Origin: Enhygromyxa salina
GTDB taxonomy: Bacteria > Myxococcota_A > Polyangia > Nannocystales > Nannocystaceae
Length of the DNA stretch: 64,000 nucleotides
NCBI RefSeq assembly: GCF_000737335.2
Contig: NZ_JMCC02000002.1
Span: forward strand, 62,001 to 126,000
Direction: 5' to 3'
Positions 18,740-31,100 of this stretch are shown here, piece after piece (positions within the stretch are counted from its first letter, which is position 1; each line of letters opens with the position of its first letter). The position numbers and the translations under genes were made by a program. Below the pieces are notes generated by a model. The model made no database searches, had not been told where the DNA came from, and saw only the letters and a program-made list of their open reading frames with translations.

Positions 18740-20206
18740 TCAGCCGCCGCGACACCAGGCGACGTAGGCCGCGAGCCGACCCTCGAGCGCGGCCTCGTCG
18801 ATGCCCAGCTCGGCCAGCGAGCGGTTGATCGAGTAGTGCTTACGCTCGCGCGGCGGGTGCTCGCGCGGGACGAAGTCCGGCAGCGTCGGGCTGTCGAGGC
18901 ACTCGCGGTAGACCCTGGTCATCGCGCCCTCGAGATCGCGCACGTACGCGTCGAAGCGCAGCACGCAGCGGTGCGGACCGCCGGGCCGGGTGAACCACTC
19001 GTGCTCGTGCTCGCAGTAGCTCAGCTCCGACGCCAGCGCGCCCTCGGCCACCCACGGCCAGGGCACGTGCCCGAGCACCGTGTCGACCGCGTTGACGTGC
19101 AGGAAGTTGATCGCGCTTTGCAATCGCGGGCCGGGCTCGCGGATCATCGCCAGGAACCGCGCGTCCGGGTAGCGCCCCGCGAGCGCATCGGCGGCGGCGA
19201 GGAAGTGGCCCTTGACGAAGAACCGGCGCGGTTGGCCGTCGGGTCCAAGCCCCGCATGGATCAGGGTCTTGCGCGCGACGGTGTCGAAGAACTCGACGAA
19301 CTCGCGCTCCCATAGCTCGCGGTTGTCATTGTGGAGCGCGCCGGGCCCAAACTCGTGGGCGAGCAGCTCGGGCCCAAGGTACAGCGCGAGGTGGTTGAAG
19401 TGGGCGAGGTACACCGCGCCCTCGAAGGTGTCGGTACGAAACGGATCGCCCTCGTGCCGCTCGAGGAACTCGGGCGGGATCCGGGTCAGGATCTTCGTCC
19501 GCACCTGGTCCTCGCTGATCAACCGGCCGAGCGTGCGCGGGACCAGCCGCCACAGCCACAGATACGGGAACAGGGCCTGAACCAAGCTCGGCGCGGCGAG
19601 CTGGGCATCCTCCTCGAGGTAGCGGGCGAGCTGGGTGCTGCCGCTGCGGGCCGCGCTGAGCTCGATCAGCGGCGCGACCACGGGCGTCGCCCGCAGCTGT
19701 TCAGCGTAGAGCAGCTCGTCGAGGAACCACGCCAGGGCCCAGACCGGCGTGAACGCGAGCGTGCGCATGACCGTGAGGCTCAGCCACACCCGCGTGCCGA
19801 GCCCGAGCCCGGGCGCCGGCGGATGCGAGGTCCAGATCAGCCGCAGGTAGCGACCGGCCCGAGCGAAGCGCGGCACGTTTGGAGGCCGTCCCCACGCCCA
19901 CGCCGCGAGGGCGTAGATCGGCCACAACCAGGCCGTGAGCGCGACCAGCAGCGCCAGCGCGAGGGTCCGCGCGAGGATCTTCAGGGCCATCACCGGCGCC
20001 GACGGGGGCGGACGGTGCAGCTCGCCGGGGAGCTCGCCTGCGATCGCGCGACCGTCGAACAGCGGAGTCTTGGCCTTGGCTTGCTCGCCGACGGCAGCTT
20101 CGCCCTCGTCTGCGAGGCCATCGACCGCGACCTCGCTCGTCTCGTCGGTCGTCACGTCGCGCTCGAGCTCGGGCGACGGCTTGGGGGGCAAGGGTGAAAC
20201 TTTCAT
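18740..20206 (-). CDS. Membrane-anchored sulfotransferase of the PKS cluster
   Basis: A 488-residue protein. Residues 1-70 are an acidic, Pro-rich cytosolic leader. Hydrophobic segments follow at ~75-105 and ~143-165, then the catalytic domain. The 5'-phosphosulfate loop is IELSAARSGSTQLARYL (residues 181-197) and the 3'-phosphate site is FLAMIREPGPRLQSAINF (351-368), the two PAPS-binding signatures. The enzyme should move a sulfo group from PAPS to a hydroxyl of the polyketide or of a lipid. Its ATG overlaps the acyltransferase stop (ATGA), so the two are co-translated, which ties it to the pathway. It is the last gene of the minus-strand operon and abuts the truncated reverse transcriptase. 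Confidence 0.82.
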   Translation of the reverse strand: MKVSPLPPKPSPELERDVTTDETSEVAVDGLADEGEAAVGEQAKAKTPLFDGRAIAGELPGELHRPPPSAPVMALKILARTLALALLVALTAWLWPIYALAAWAWGRPPNVPRFARAGRYLRLIWTSHPPAPGLGLGTRVWLSLTVMRTLAFTPVWALAWFLDELLYAEQLRATPVVAPLIELSAARSGSTQLARYLEEDAQLAAPSLVQALFPYLWLWRLVPRTLGRLISEDQVRTKILTRIPPEFLERHEGDPFRTDTFEGAVYLAHFNHLALYLGPELLAHEFGPGALHNDNRELWEREFVEFFDTVARKTLIHAGLGPDGQPRRFFVKGHFLAAADALAGRYPDARFLAMIREPGPRLQSAINFLHVNAVDTVLGHVPWPWVAEGALASELSYCEHEHEWFTRPGGPHRCVLRFDAYVRDLEGAMTRVYRECLDSPTLPDFVPREHPPRERKHYSINRSLAELGIDEAALEGRLAAYVAWCRGG

Positions 20207-22191
20207 GTGTGCTCCAGTGCGTGAGTGGTGCGAAGGGTGGGGGCGAAGGTCGTGGACGAGGCATGTCGGCCGGCGCTCACTGGGCTCCGACCGAGGGTGT
20301 GTTCATTGAGCTTGGTCAAGACCGTCCCGTGTCCAACCTCCTCGAAGCGCTCGACGCCGCGCTCGACGAGGCCGGTGATCGTCTCGGTCCAGCGAACCGG
20401 CCGCGCGATCTGTTCGACCAACAGCCGTCCGATCTCGCTGTCGGGATGAGGTCGGGCGAGGACGTTGGAGATCACCGGGATCCGCGGTCGGAACAGCTCG
20501 AGCTCGGCCACGTGCGCGGCGAAGCGCTCGGCCGCCGGCCGCATCCAACGCGAGTGAAACGCACCGCTGACCGGGAGGATGACGTAGGCGTGGCAGCCCT
20601 CGCGCTCAAACCGGGCCTGAGCCGTTCGCACGGCCGCGCGTGGACCCGAGACGACGACTTGGGTCGGTGCGTTGAGGTTGGCGATGTCGAGCTCGAGCCC
20701 GTGACGATCAATGAGGCCGCGAACCTCAAGCTCGCTCATTCCGAGCACCGCAGCCATCGCGCCACCCTCGGCGCGGGCCATCAGCGCGCCGCGTTGGCGG
20801 ACCAGGCGTAGGCCGGTCGAAAAGTCGAACACGCCCGCGGCGTGCAGGGCGTTGTACTCACCGAGGCTGTGGCCGGCGAGGAAGTCGGGCTCGGGCTCGC
20901 CATCGTCGATCCGCGCCCGGTGAGCGAGGGCGTTGACGACGTAGAGCGCCGGTTGAGTGAACGCGGTGTTGCGCAATCGGCCCTCGCGGTCATGCAGGCA
21001 AAGATCGACGACGCTCCACCCCAGGATCTCGTCGGCGAGCGCCGTCAGGGCTCCGAAGCGCTCGAACAGCTCGCGGCCCATGCCCCGCTGCTGGGCGCCT
21101 TGTCCCGGAAACAGCCAGGCCGTGCACGGCCTGCGTCGTGCGGGGCGCGTCCGACTGATCGCTACAGCTCCGAAGGTCTGCGTGACATCGTGGAGCCTGC
21201 GCAGCTCTCCCCCGAATGGCGTCATGACTCGCGCGACCCTGGGCGTGGGCGCCCCTGACTCCTCGCTCCAACCACGGGCGGCGAGGTGGCGCTCGACGAG
21301 GTTGGCCATCGTGCCGCTGGGTCCGACGTCGATGAAGTTCAGGGCGCCCTCGTCGACGGCTGACGGTTCGGAGCGAAGGCTGTCGACGACGCGGCCGAGG
21401 CGTATCGGCGCGCGCAGGGCCTGCCAGAAGTGCGCATGATCGGCGAGCCGCACCGGGCCCGGCTGCGCGCAGGACAACATGGGGATCCTCGGCGGACGCG
21501 GGCGTTCACCGTCGAACAGGCGCGCGACCGCGGATCGGGCCCCGTCGATGCCGGCCGAGTGGGCAGCGTAGGCGACGGGCAGCCGGGCGTAGGCGATCGA
21601 GCACGACTTCAGACGCTGGGTCACGACGGCCATCCCCCCCGCGGTCCCGGCGATCACGAAGTGCTCGTTGGTGTCGGCGAACACCAGCTCGGCGTTGGCC
21701 TGCAGCGTCGGGTCTCGATGAAAGCGATCCGCAGGCGCGAGCACGGCGACGACCTCGCCGGGCTCGCCGTGGCGCTCGAAGCAGGCCGCGTGCTCGATCA
21801 CGAGGCGCAGGGCCTGGGCCACGCTCAGGGCACCGGCGACGACTGCAGCTGCGAACTCGCCGAGGCTGGCCCCACACACGAGATCCGGCTTGACGCCGCG
21901 CTCGATCAGCGTAAACGCGAGGGCGCACTCGCTCATCACGATCGCGGCGCTGCTGGGCTTCGGCGCCAGGAAGTCCTCTGACTTGCGCCGGCTTGGATCG
22001 TGAACGTGGGCGAGCACCGAGCCGTCGAGGAGCGGCCGCGCGATCTCGTCGAGCGCGAGCAGCCAACCCCGGTACGCGGGATCTGCATCGAGCAGGGACC
22101 GGCCCATGTGAAAGTACTGGGAGCCCTGTCCGGAAAACAGGAACACGTTACGCCCCCGGTCGCCCCCGGGCTTTACGATGACTTCAACCAT
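20203..22191 (-). CDS. Tandem acyltransferase (AT-AT) serving the PKS in trans
   Basis: A 662-residue didomain protein. AT1 (residues ~14-330): LFSGQGSQYFHMG, nucleophile loop GASLGEF (Ser 109), AAHS with His 211. AT2 (~357-640): LFPGQGAQQRGMG, GHSLGEY (Ser 442), VRQRG, and GAFHS (His 546), the signature of malonyl specificity. AT2 is therefore the likely malonyl-CoA transferase for all modules of the AT-less synthase. AT1 has GAS instead of GHS and lacks the VRQRG arginine (VIEHAACF), features seen in the acyl-hydrolase (proofreading) branch of trans-acting ATs. The gene start (22191) lies inside the 3' end of the PKS gene, an overlap of 19 nt, showing tight co-expression. Confidence 0.92.
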   Translation of the reverse strand: MVEVIVKPGGDRGRNVFLFSGQGSQYFHMGRSLLDADPAYRGWLLALDEIARPLLDGSVLAHVHDPSRRKSEDFLAPKPSSAAIVMSECALAFTLIERGVKPDLVCGASLGEFAAAVVAGALSVAQALRLVIEHAACFERHGEPGEVVAVLAPADRFHRDPTLQANAELVFADTNEHFVIAGTAGGMAVVTQRLKSCSIAYARLPVAYAAHSAGIDGARSAVARLFDGERPRPPRIPMLSCAQPGPVRLADHAHFWQALRAPIRLGRVVDSLRSEPSAVDEGALNFIDVGPSGTMANLVERHLAARGWSEESGAPTPRVARVMTPFGGELRRLHDVTQTFGAVAISRTRPARRRPCTAWLFPGQGAQQRGMGRELFERFGALTALADEILGWSVVDLCLHDREGRLRNTAFTQPALYVVNALAHRARIDDGEPEPDFLAGHSLGEYNALHAAGVFDFSTGLRLVRQRGALMARAEGGAMAAVLGMSELEVRGLIDRHGLELDIANLNAPTQVVVSGPRAAVRTAQARFEREGCHAYVILPVSGAFHSRWMRPAAERFAAHVAELELFRPRIPVISNVLARPHPDSEIGRLLVEQIARPVRWTETITGLVERGVERFEEVGHGTVLTKLNEHTLGRSPVSAGRHASSTTFAPTLRTTHALEHT

Positions 22192-25100
22192 GATCGCAGC
22201 TTTTCGTTGATTGCTTCGAAGCAGAACAAGCTCAGGAAATGGAGACCGCCCGGAACCTCGTGGTACTCGGATCCCTGGATCTCGCGGCTGAGTCGGCGGG
22301 CGAATTTTGCAGGCATTAATTCGTCGTTCTCGCCGCTGATGAGACAGGTCGGCTGGGTAATTGAGCGTGCGGCGTCCGAGTGGCGAAAGCGTGCGATCAT
22401 TCGGAAGTAGCGATTGATCACCCGCCGGTCCACGCTGCCGACCACGAACTTCTCGAGCTGCCCCCGCGCCTCGAGGGCGCGAACCTGGGGGTGCTGCCGG
22501 ATGAACTCCGGCAGCTTGTCAAAGCCGGCATGAAACTCCGCAGCGCACAGCCGCGAGAACACCTCGGGCGAGACCTGGTACTCGTCGGAGGACCACGAGA
22601 TGGTCGTGGTGCTGATCAGCACCAAGCGCTCGACGAGCGCGGCGTGCCGAGTGGCGAGGATCTGGGCGATGAAGCCGCCGAGCGACCAGCCAACCCACTG
22701 GGCGCGGCTGCGGGTGACGATGCCGTCGCGCTGCAGCTGCGCAAAGCTGCGCGCGACGGCGTCCGCCACGTCGTCGAGGCTCTCGACGCGATCGTCCCAG
22801 TCGCTGCCGTCGATCCCCGGGTAGTGGGGGACGATCAGCTGGTAGTCGTCGCTGAGGTGCAGGAGCTGTTGAATCCAGATGATCGCGGTGGAGTTGAAGG
22901 GGGGCAGCAAGACGACCGGCGGACCGTCTCCGCAGACCACAGCCTCGAGGGTCCGCCCGTCGCCGACGTCGACCGCGTGCACGGACATCGCGGCCGCGCT
23001 CGAGCTCGACGACGCATGGGCGCGCAGGTATTCGCGGATCGGAGTCCGCTCTTGGCCGAACTCGAGCGCGGCGATGGCCCCGGACTCACGCAGCTCGACC
23101 GGCTCGGGGTCGTTGGGCGCGGCCGCACCCTCGAGGTGTGCGCGCAGCTGGGCGACCGAGGGGTACTCGAACAAGGCGTAGGCTTCGAGCTGGGGGAAGC
23201 TGGGCGCCAGGGCCGTGTGGATCTGCGTGCTGAGGATCGAGTCGATGCCGAGCTCCGCGAAGTCCATGTCCTGGTTGAACGAGGGCGGGAGCACGCCAAG
23301 GACCTGCCGCAGCGCGGCCTCGATGCGCCGGCCGGTGTCGAGCTCGGCCGCGGGACTGCGCGAGCTTGGTGCACGCTCGACGGCTCCCCGGTCGTCCCCT
23401 GCCAGCGACAGGGCCGTCACGCGGGTCGGCCTCGCGCGTGCGCTGGGCAGGTAGAGCCGGACGAAGCTCCCGGCGATGGCGGCCCACTCGACGCGCGCAC
23501 CGGCGACCCAGCGCTCGGCCAGCTCGCGGGGGGAGCCGGCGTCCACCGTCGCGCCCGCGGGTCGGGCGTTGGCGTCGCCGCGGAGCAAGTAGCTGGGCGC
23601 GGCCCCGCCGAGGCGCCCGGCGAGGAACTCGGCGCTGTCCCGGAGGCGGCGGATCAGCTCGGGTATCGACTCGCCACAGAGCACAGCCAACCGGTGAACC
23701 CGATGGGCACGGCCTGTCTGCAGCGTCCCGGCGACATCGCGCACGGACAGCCGCGCGTTGAAGCGAGACCAGCTCGGGCTGGTCAGGAAGGTGCGCATGC
23801 CCTCGACAACGCGACGCAGCTCGTCCTCGGTGTCGGCGCTGAGGACCACGGCGTACTCGCGCGCCGGGTCGATCGGCGGGTGCTCGCGCGGGGGCGCCTG
23901 CTCGACGACGAGATGAACGTTGGTCCCGCCAGCTCCGAACGAGCTGATCCCCGCGCGCCGCAATTCCACGCCTTCGGGCGTCGTCCAGTCGCGTCGCCGC
24001 GTCTCGACGTGAAACCGACCGCTGGCGAGGTCGAGGATCGGGTTGGGCCCCTCGCCGTGAGTCAGGTTGGGGAACAGCGAGCGATGGCCGAGCTGGAGGA
24101 CCATCTTCGCGACCTGCGAGATCCCGGCGGCCGCCTCGAGATGGCCGATGTTGGACTTGATCGAGCTCAGGGCGCAGCTTGGCGAATCTGTGGGGCCTGG
24201 ACCGAAGGCGTCACGCAGGGCCGCGACCTCAATTGGATCGCCGAGCGAGGTCCCGGTCCCGTGGCATTCGACGCAAGTCACGGTTTGCGCGTCGACGCCT
24301 GCGTCGCGCAGGGCCGCGACGATCGTGTCACGTTGAGCGTTCGGGTTGGGGACGGTGAAGCCGTGGGTGCGCCCGTCGTTTCCCGCCGCGCCGCCGCGGA
24401 TCACCGCCAGCACCGGGAGCCCATCGCGGAGCGCCTCGCTGAGCGGAGCCAGCAGCACCAGGCCGACGCCCTCACCGGGCACGTAGCCGTCGCCACCTTC
24501 GGCGAAGGCCCGACAGCGACCGTCAGTTGCCAGGAAATTGCGGTCGTTGAGAAACGCGTACTTGCTCGGGTGGAGGTTGAGGTTGGCGCCGCCGGCCAAG
24601 GCCATGCGGCAGTCCCCGCGGCGCAGCGCCTGGTAGGCCGCGTAGATCGCATACAGCGATGACGAGCAGGCCGCGTCCATGACCACGCTTGGGCCCCTTA
24701 GGTTGTAGAAGTGGGACAGGCGGTTGGCGTAGCTGAAGGTCTGCGTCGAGCAGGGCAGCTTGGCGCCAGTCTTGCGGTTGAGATCGGCGATCACGAGCGG
24801 GTAGTCGTGGAACGAAGCGCCCACGTAGACGCCGATCTCCGCACCGCCGTCCGGGCCGGTGTTCTCGGTCCACTTCAGCGGATCGAGGGCCGCAGACTCG
24901 AAGCAGCTCCAGGCCTCCTCGAGCAGCAGGCGCTCCTCGGGATGGATCAGGGCGGCGTCGCGAAATGAGAGCTGAAAGCGCTCGTAGTCGAAGGTGTCGA
25001 TGCGATCGAGGAATCCGCCCCAGCGGGCCTCGGACCGGCCGTGCTTCGAGTCGTGACGGTGCGCGGCGGGATCCCAGCGATCGCCGGGGATCGTCGAGAT

Positions 25101-28100
25101 ACAGTCGACGCCGTCGGCCAGGCGATCGAACAGCTCGACGAGATCCCTCGCCATCGGGAACCGGCCTGATAGACCGACAATGGCGATCGAGTCCTCGCCG
25201 GCCGCTGCAAGCCCCGAGTCCGAGACCGCCGAATCGCGGAGGCGCCCGGCTCGCGCCTGCGACTTGGCCTCGACCGTGAACCGGGTCGTTGCGAACGGGT
25301 AGCCGGGCAGCGAGAGCAGGCGCGCGTGCGGGTGTGAAGGCTCGCGTGGCCACTCGATGCCGCGTCCACTCGCCGCGGTCGCCCCGTCTGCGAAGTGCTC
25401 GAGCTCGCGGCGTAGCTCGGGCAGGTCGCGGGCGTGGAAGACGACGCGTTGGGCCAGCGGCTCGCGCCGGGCGAGGGTGTGGGCGAGATCGTGAGTCGAC
25501 AGCGATGGGTGCTCGCTCAGGTGCTCGGCGAGCGCGCCCGCGCGTTGGCGCAGGACCTCGAGGGTCTTGGCTGCGAGCGGGAACGCGAGCGGGCGCGAGG
25601 CAGGATCCGCCGGCGCGCGCGGACCCACGTCGACGTACTCCTCGAGGACCACATGAGCGAACGCGCCGGTGAAACCGAACGAGCTGACGCCAGCGCGGCG
25701 GAGGCCGTGCTCGGACAGCCATGGCTCTCGCGCCGTGTTGATCCGCAGCGTGCCATCGGACAGATCAATACGTGGATTGAGGGTCTGGAAGCCCGGCATC
25801 ACCGGGAGCTCGCGCGCGCGCATCTGCAGCAAGACCTTGACCACGCCGACGAGACCCGCCGCCCCTTCGGTGTGACCAAGGCTGGCTTTGGCGGAGCCAA
25901 GGGTGCAGCGCTGGGCGGGCGCGCCGGCTTGGGCGAAGGCTTTTTGTAGGGCGCGGACCTCGATCGGATCGCCCAACGCGGTTCCGGTGCCGTGCGCTTC
26001 GATGTAGGAGAGCGTGGCCGGATCGATGTTCGCGTCGCGCCAGGCGGCGAGCAGCACATTGACCTCACCGTCGACGCTGGGGGCGGTCAGCGTGGCCGTG
26101 CGTCCGCTGTGACGCACCGCGGTGGCCTTGATCACCCCGTGGATGCGATCGCCGTCTGCGATCGCTTGGCTGAGCGGCTTGAGCAGGACGGACACGACCG
26201 CCTCGCCAGGCACGTAGCCGTCCGCGGCGGCGTCGAAGCTGTGGCAGCGACCGGTGCGAGACAGGGCGCCGAGGCTCGAGAAGTACCGGTGCCGCGTCGG
26301 CGACAAGATCAGGTTGACGCCGGCGACCAGGGCCATGCCGCAGTCGGCGGCGCGCAGGGCTTTGCAGGCGGCGTCGAGGGCGAACAGCGCCGATGAGCAG
26401 GCCGTGTCGAAGGGCAGGCTGGGACCGCGCAGATCGAAGCAGAACGACACGCGGTTGGCCAGGGAAGTCGCCGCGATGCCGGTGAGGTAGTGGGGATCGA
26501 TCTCGACATCGGCCGCCTGCAGGCGTTCGCGGTAGTCGTGGAAGCAAGCGCCCACGAACACGCCGGTGTCGGTTCCGTGCAGGCCCCCGGCCACGCCGGC
26601 GTCCTCGGCCGTGTGGTAGGCGCTCTGCAAGACCAAGCGCAGCTGCGGATCCATCCACGTTGCTTCACGCGGACCGACCTCGAAGAAGCCCGCGTCGAAG
26701 CCCTCGGCGTCGGTGATGAAGCTGCCCCACGGGCAGTAGATCGCGTCGGCGCCCGGCTCCGCGTCCGGATTGTAGTAGGGCCGAACGTCGAAGCGCTCGA
26801 CCGGGATCTCGCGGATGTGCTCGCGCCCGCTCACGAGGTTCGCCCACAGCTCGTCGACGTCCTTGGCGTCGGCGAAGCGTCCGCTCATGCCGATGACGGC
26901 GATATCTGCGGGCGAAACCTCGGCTTGGGTCGTCGACTCGAGCGGCTCGCTCGTGGCTGACGTCACGGGCGGAGCCGGCTCGGCGCGCGGCGTGACGGCG
27001 TCCAAGGCTGGCAGCGCGGCGTCGGCGAAGTGTGCGGCGAAGTGCTGGCCGTACGCGTCGATGAGGTGAGCCTCGAGGGACGCGAGCGTTGGATACTCGA
27101 AGAACAGCGTGGGCATCAGCTCGAGCCCGAACCGAGCGCCAAGCAGCTTGGCGAGGCGGACGAGGGCGACCGAGTCGAGGCCGAGCTCGCCGAACGACAG
27201 CCGGGCCTCGATCTCGCCTGCGGGGATCTGCGTGAGCTCCGACAGGACCTCGCGCAGCTCGGTGGCCAGCGCTTCGTCGACCTTCACGGCGCTCGCGGTC
27301 CGTGGGGGCAGCCCACGCGTCGGCTCGCGCTGGGACTCTTGTCCGGGGGCAGGAGCCGAGCCGCCGGTGTACGGCTGCGCGGCCGCAGCCGTCCGCAGCG
27401 TTCGCGTGCGCATGGCCTCGAGGTCGCCGTAGCCGACGAGCAGCTCGGGGCCGTCGAACTCGAGCGCGCGGTCGAAGGCCTCGAGCCCCAGCTCGGCGGG
27501 GAGCGGACCAAACCCGGTCCGCGCCTCCAGGCTGGCGCTCGCAGCCTCGCTCATCGTCATTCCGCAGTCGCTCCACAGCGGCCAGTGGACACACACACAG
27601 CGTCCCGACCGGAGCCCAGCGAGCTCGAGCCGGTGGCGCTGGGCCGCGAAGCCGGCCATGAACGCGTTGGCTGCCGCGTAGTCGGTCTGGCCCGGGTTGC
27701 CGGCCACCGCCGCGAACGAGCCGAACAAGATCATGAACTCGAGCGCCTCGGCCTGCGTCGCCTGCTCGAGGTTCACGACGCCGCGCAGCTTCGGCGCGAG
27801 CACCTCCTGCGCTGCCTGGCGGTCGCGGGTCGCAAAGAACCCATCGCGCAGCACCCCGGCGGCGTGGACGATCCCGTCGAGACCTCCGAACCGCGCTCGG
27901 GCCCGAGCCACAGCCGCCTCGCAATCGACGAGCTCTCGCACGTCAGCGCGCAGATACTCGACCTCGGCGCCAAGCTTGCGAAGCTCGTGCAGGAACGCCC
28001 GATCCTCGGGTCGCGGCTCCGAGCGGCCCGACAGGAGCAGACGAACGCCCGGCTGGCGCGCGGCCGCGTGGCGAGCGAGGAGCCGACCGAGACCACCGAG

Positions 28101-31100
28101 GCCGCCGGTGATCCAGTAGCGCCCGCCCGCGCGCAGCACCGGGCTCGAGGGGCTCGCGGCGGGGCTGGGGACGCGTTCGTTCCAACCTCGCACGAGCCGT
28201 CCGGTCGCACCCTCGAGCCGAACCTCGAGCGCCTCGAGGTGGGTCAGCTCGGCCTCCACGCGCCCGACGAGCCCGGACTCGAGGGCCTCGGGCGCGAGGA
28301 GCACGACCTTGCCGCGGAGCGAGGGGTGCTCCAGGCTCACGCTGCGCAGCAACGCGGCGAGCGCTTCGGCGACGGGCGCGAGGCCGTCGGCGAGCGTCAC
28401 GACCAGCCCGCGCCGCTCGGCAGCGGACGCTTCGAGCTCGCGTCGGAGCTGGTCCTCGACGGCAGCCAGCGCCACCCGGGTGAGGTCGTCGAACAGGTCG
28501 AGGCGATGCGTGTTCGTGCTCCGCTCTTGCTCCCAACTCGCAGGCAGGAGCTCCACGGCGCCGAGCTGTGTGCGTAGGTCCACGCGCGAGCCGAGCCCGC
28601 AGGTCAGCAACCTCGCCACGGAGCCTTCGTGGACGGCAGACCCATGCTGACGATCGATCCAAGTCGGCACCGCGTAGACGACCTGGCGCGGGTGATCGTC
28701 CGGCCGTGGGGGCGCCGCAGGCCGGGTGCTCGAGGCCGGCGCCCGGTCCGTGTCGAGGCTGACGCTGGCGTCGCGGGTGACGATCCCGAGCACGCGAGTG
28801 ATGACCCGCCCCGCGTTGTCGGTGATGACGCCCGCAAGCCGACGCGAGCGAGCCGTCTGCTTCTCGGTCGTCACGTGAACCCAGCCATTGGCGACCGCCG
28901 GACCGAACAGCTCGACGCGAGCGATCTCGAACGGGATGAAGCTGCCTCCTTCGGGGCTGAGCATGCCCGCGAGCTGCAAGACGGCGTCGCGCTGGGTCCA
29001 CGCGGCGCGCTCGAGGCTCATGCCGGCTGGCGTGGAGATCCGTGCGAGGGCGCTTCGGTCATCTCGCCAAACCTCCTGGATGTTGCGCAGACCTGGCCCA
29101 AGATCGACGCCGCGATCGCGCAGCGAAGCGTAGAACCGCTCACCGGAGAGGCTCTGTCCGTAGCGGGCTTCGAGCGCCGCAGTGTCGATGCCCGGGGCAG
29201 ACTCGCCGGCATCCGCCGCGATCTGCCCAGCCGTGTAGACGATCCGATCCTCTCCGGTTCCCGAGCTCAGCTCGAAGTTCAGCTCCGCGCCCGCGCGCTC
29301 GAGTCCAACCTCGATCTCACAGGTCGGGCCCTCCGCCGTGATCGGGCGGATCAGCAGGACCCGACGGAAGCTGCCGACGCGAGCGCCCGCGAGCTCGACG
29401 GCGTGGCGCACCATCTCGAGCTGGACGACCGCGGGCAAGACCGCGCGCCCGCGGATGTGGTGGTCGGCGAAGATGAACTCGGCGCTCGACAGCTGGCTAC
29501 GGAAGGCGCAGCGGTCGACGCTCGAGACGTTCTCATGGACCAGCGGATGCAAGGTGCGCGGCGAGCCAGGGATGTCGGCCGGCAGCGCGGGCAACCAGCA
29601 GCGCAGGCGCTCGAACGGGTAGGTCGGCAGGCTCACCGGCTGCGGCCGCTGGCCAGCGAACGAGCGCCAGTCGAGGTCGAGCCCCTCAACCCACGCGCGC
29701 GCGAGCTCGCGGACCTGTCCACGTTCGAGCCATCGCCCGGCCATCTGCTGCAGCAGGTCGGCGTCGAACATCGACGTCGTCCCCGTTGCGCCGACGAACA
29801 CGTCGTCTTGGGCCTCGCCGGCGCCCAGGGCTCGCAGCGAGACAACCAGCGCGTCAAAGTCATCGACGACCACGGCCGCCCGCTGGGTCTGCGCGGTCCG
29901 ACCGGTCTGCAGCGTGGAGGCGATCTGCGCGAGGCTGTAGCGCTTGTCGGCGGGCTGACCCGCGAGCGCATCGGCGAGGCGGTGAGCCTGGCGCTGCAAC
30001 TGCTCGGGCCCACGCGCGGACAAGACGAAGACTCGAGCCAGCCCCGCGGGGAACTCCGCCGGCGTCGTCGCGGCGTTGTCCACCGCTTCGGGCTCCGAGA
30101 CCACGGCGTGTGCGTTGCTGCCCCCGGCTCCGAACGAGCTCAGCAGCGCCACGCGGGGCAGCTCGTGAGCGCCCTCGGCCTCCTCTCGCGGCCGGACCCA
30201 GGCCTCGCGGCGTCGCTGCACGCGAAAGGGGGTGCGCTCGAGCTCGAGGTTCGGGTTGAGCCGTTCGGCGTGGAGCGAGGGAACAAGGACGCCGTGGCGC
30301 AGCTGCAAGACGAGCTTGGTCAGTCCGGCGATCCCCGCAGCGGCCTCGAGGTGACCGATGTTGGACTTGACCGATCCGATCGCGCAGGCCCGCTCGGTTG
30401 GAGCGTCTGTGGTGGCGCGCTCGAACGCCTTGGCCAGCCCGGTGATCTCGATGGGGTCGCCCAGCGAGGTTCCAGTCCCGTGCGCCTCGACATAGGAGAC
30501 AGCCCCGGCGTCGAGCTGCGCGGCGGCGAGCGCCTCGGTGATCAGCTCGGCTTGCTGGTTGGGGTTGGGCACTGTGTAGCCGCTGGTGCGGCCGCCGTGA
30601 TTGACGCTGGTCGAGCGGATGATCGCGTCGATCCGATCGCCGTCGGCTCGCGCGTCAGCGAGGCGCTTGAGCAACACGGCGCCGACGCCCTCGCCGGGCA
30701 CATAGCCGTCGCCGCCCTCCCCGAAGCTCCGGCAGCGCCCGTCGCTAGACAAGAACCGGTTCTGAGACAGGAACAGGTACTTGCTGGAGGACAGCGAGAG
30801 GTTGACACCGCCGACGACGGCGCCGTCCACCTCGCCACGCAGGAGGCTCGAGACCGCGTAGTGGAGGGCCGTCAACGAGCCCGAGCAGGCCGTGTCAATG
30901 GCCAGGCTCGGGCCGGTCCAGTCGAAGAAGTAAGAGACGCGGTTTGGAATGTTGTAGAGCAGACCGCTCGGCGCGATCGCCTGGCCGTGCTCGCTCCGCT
31001 CGACCCCAAGGTTCACGTAGGGTTGCCACAGCGCGCCAACGAATACGCCGATCCGCCGGGAGCGTGCGGTCAAGCTGGCCGGTGTGTGGCCGGCGTCCTC

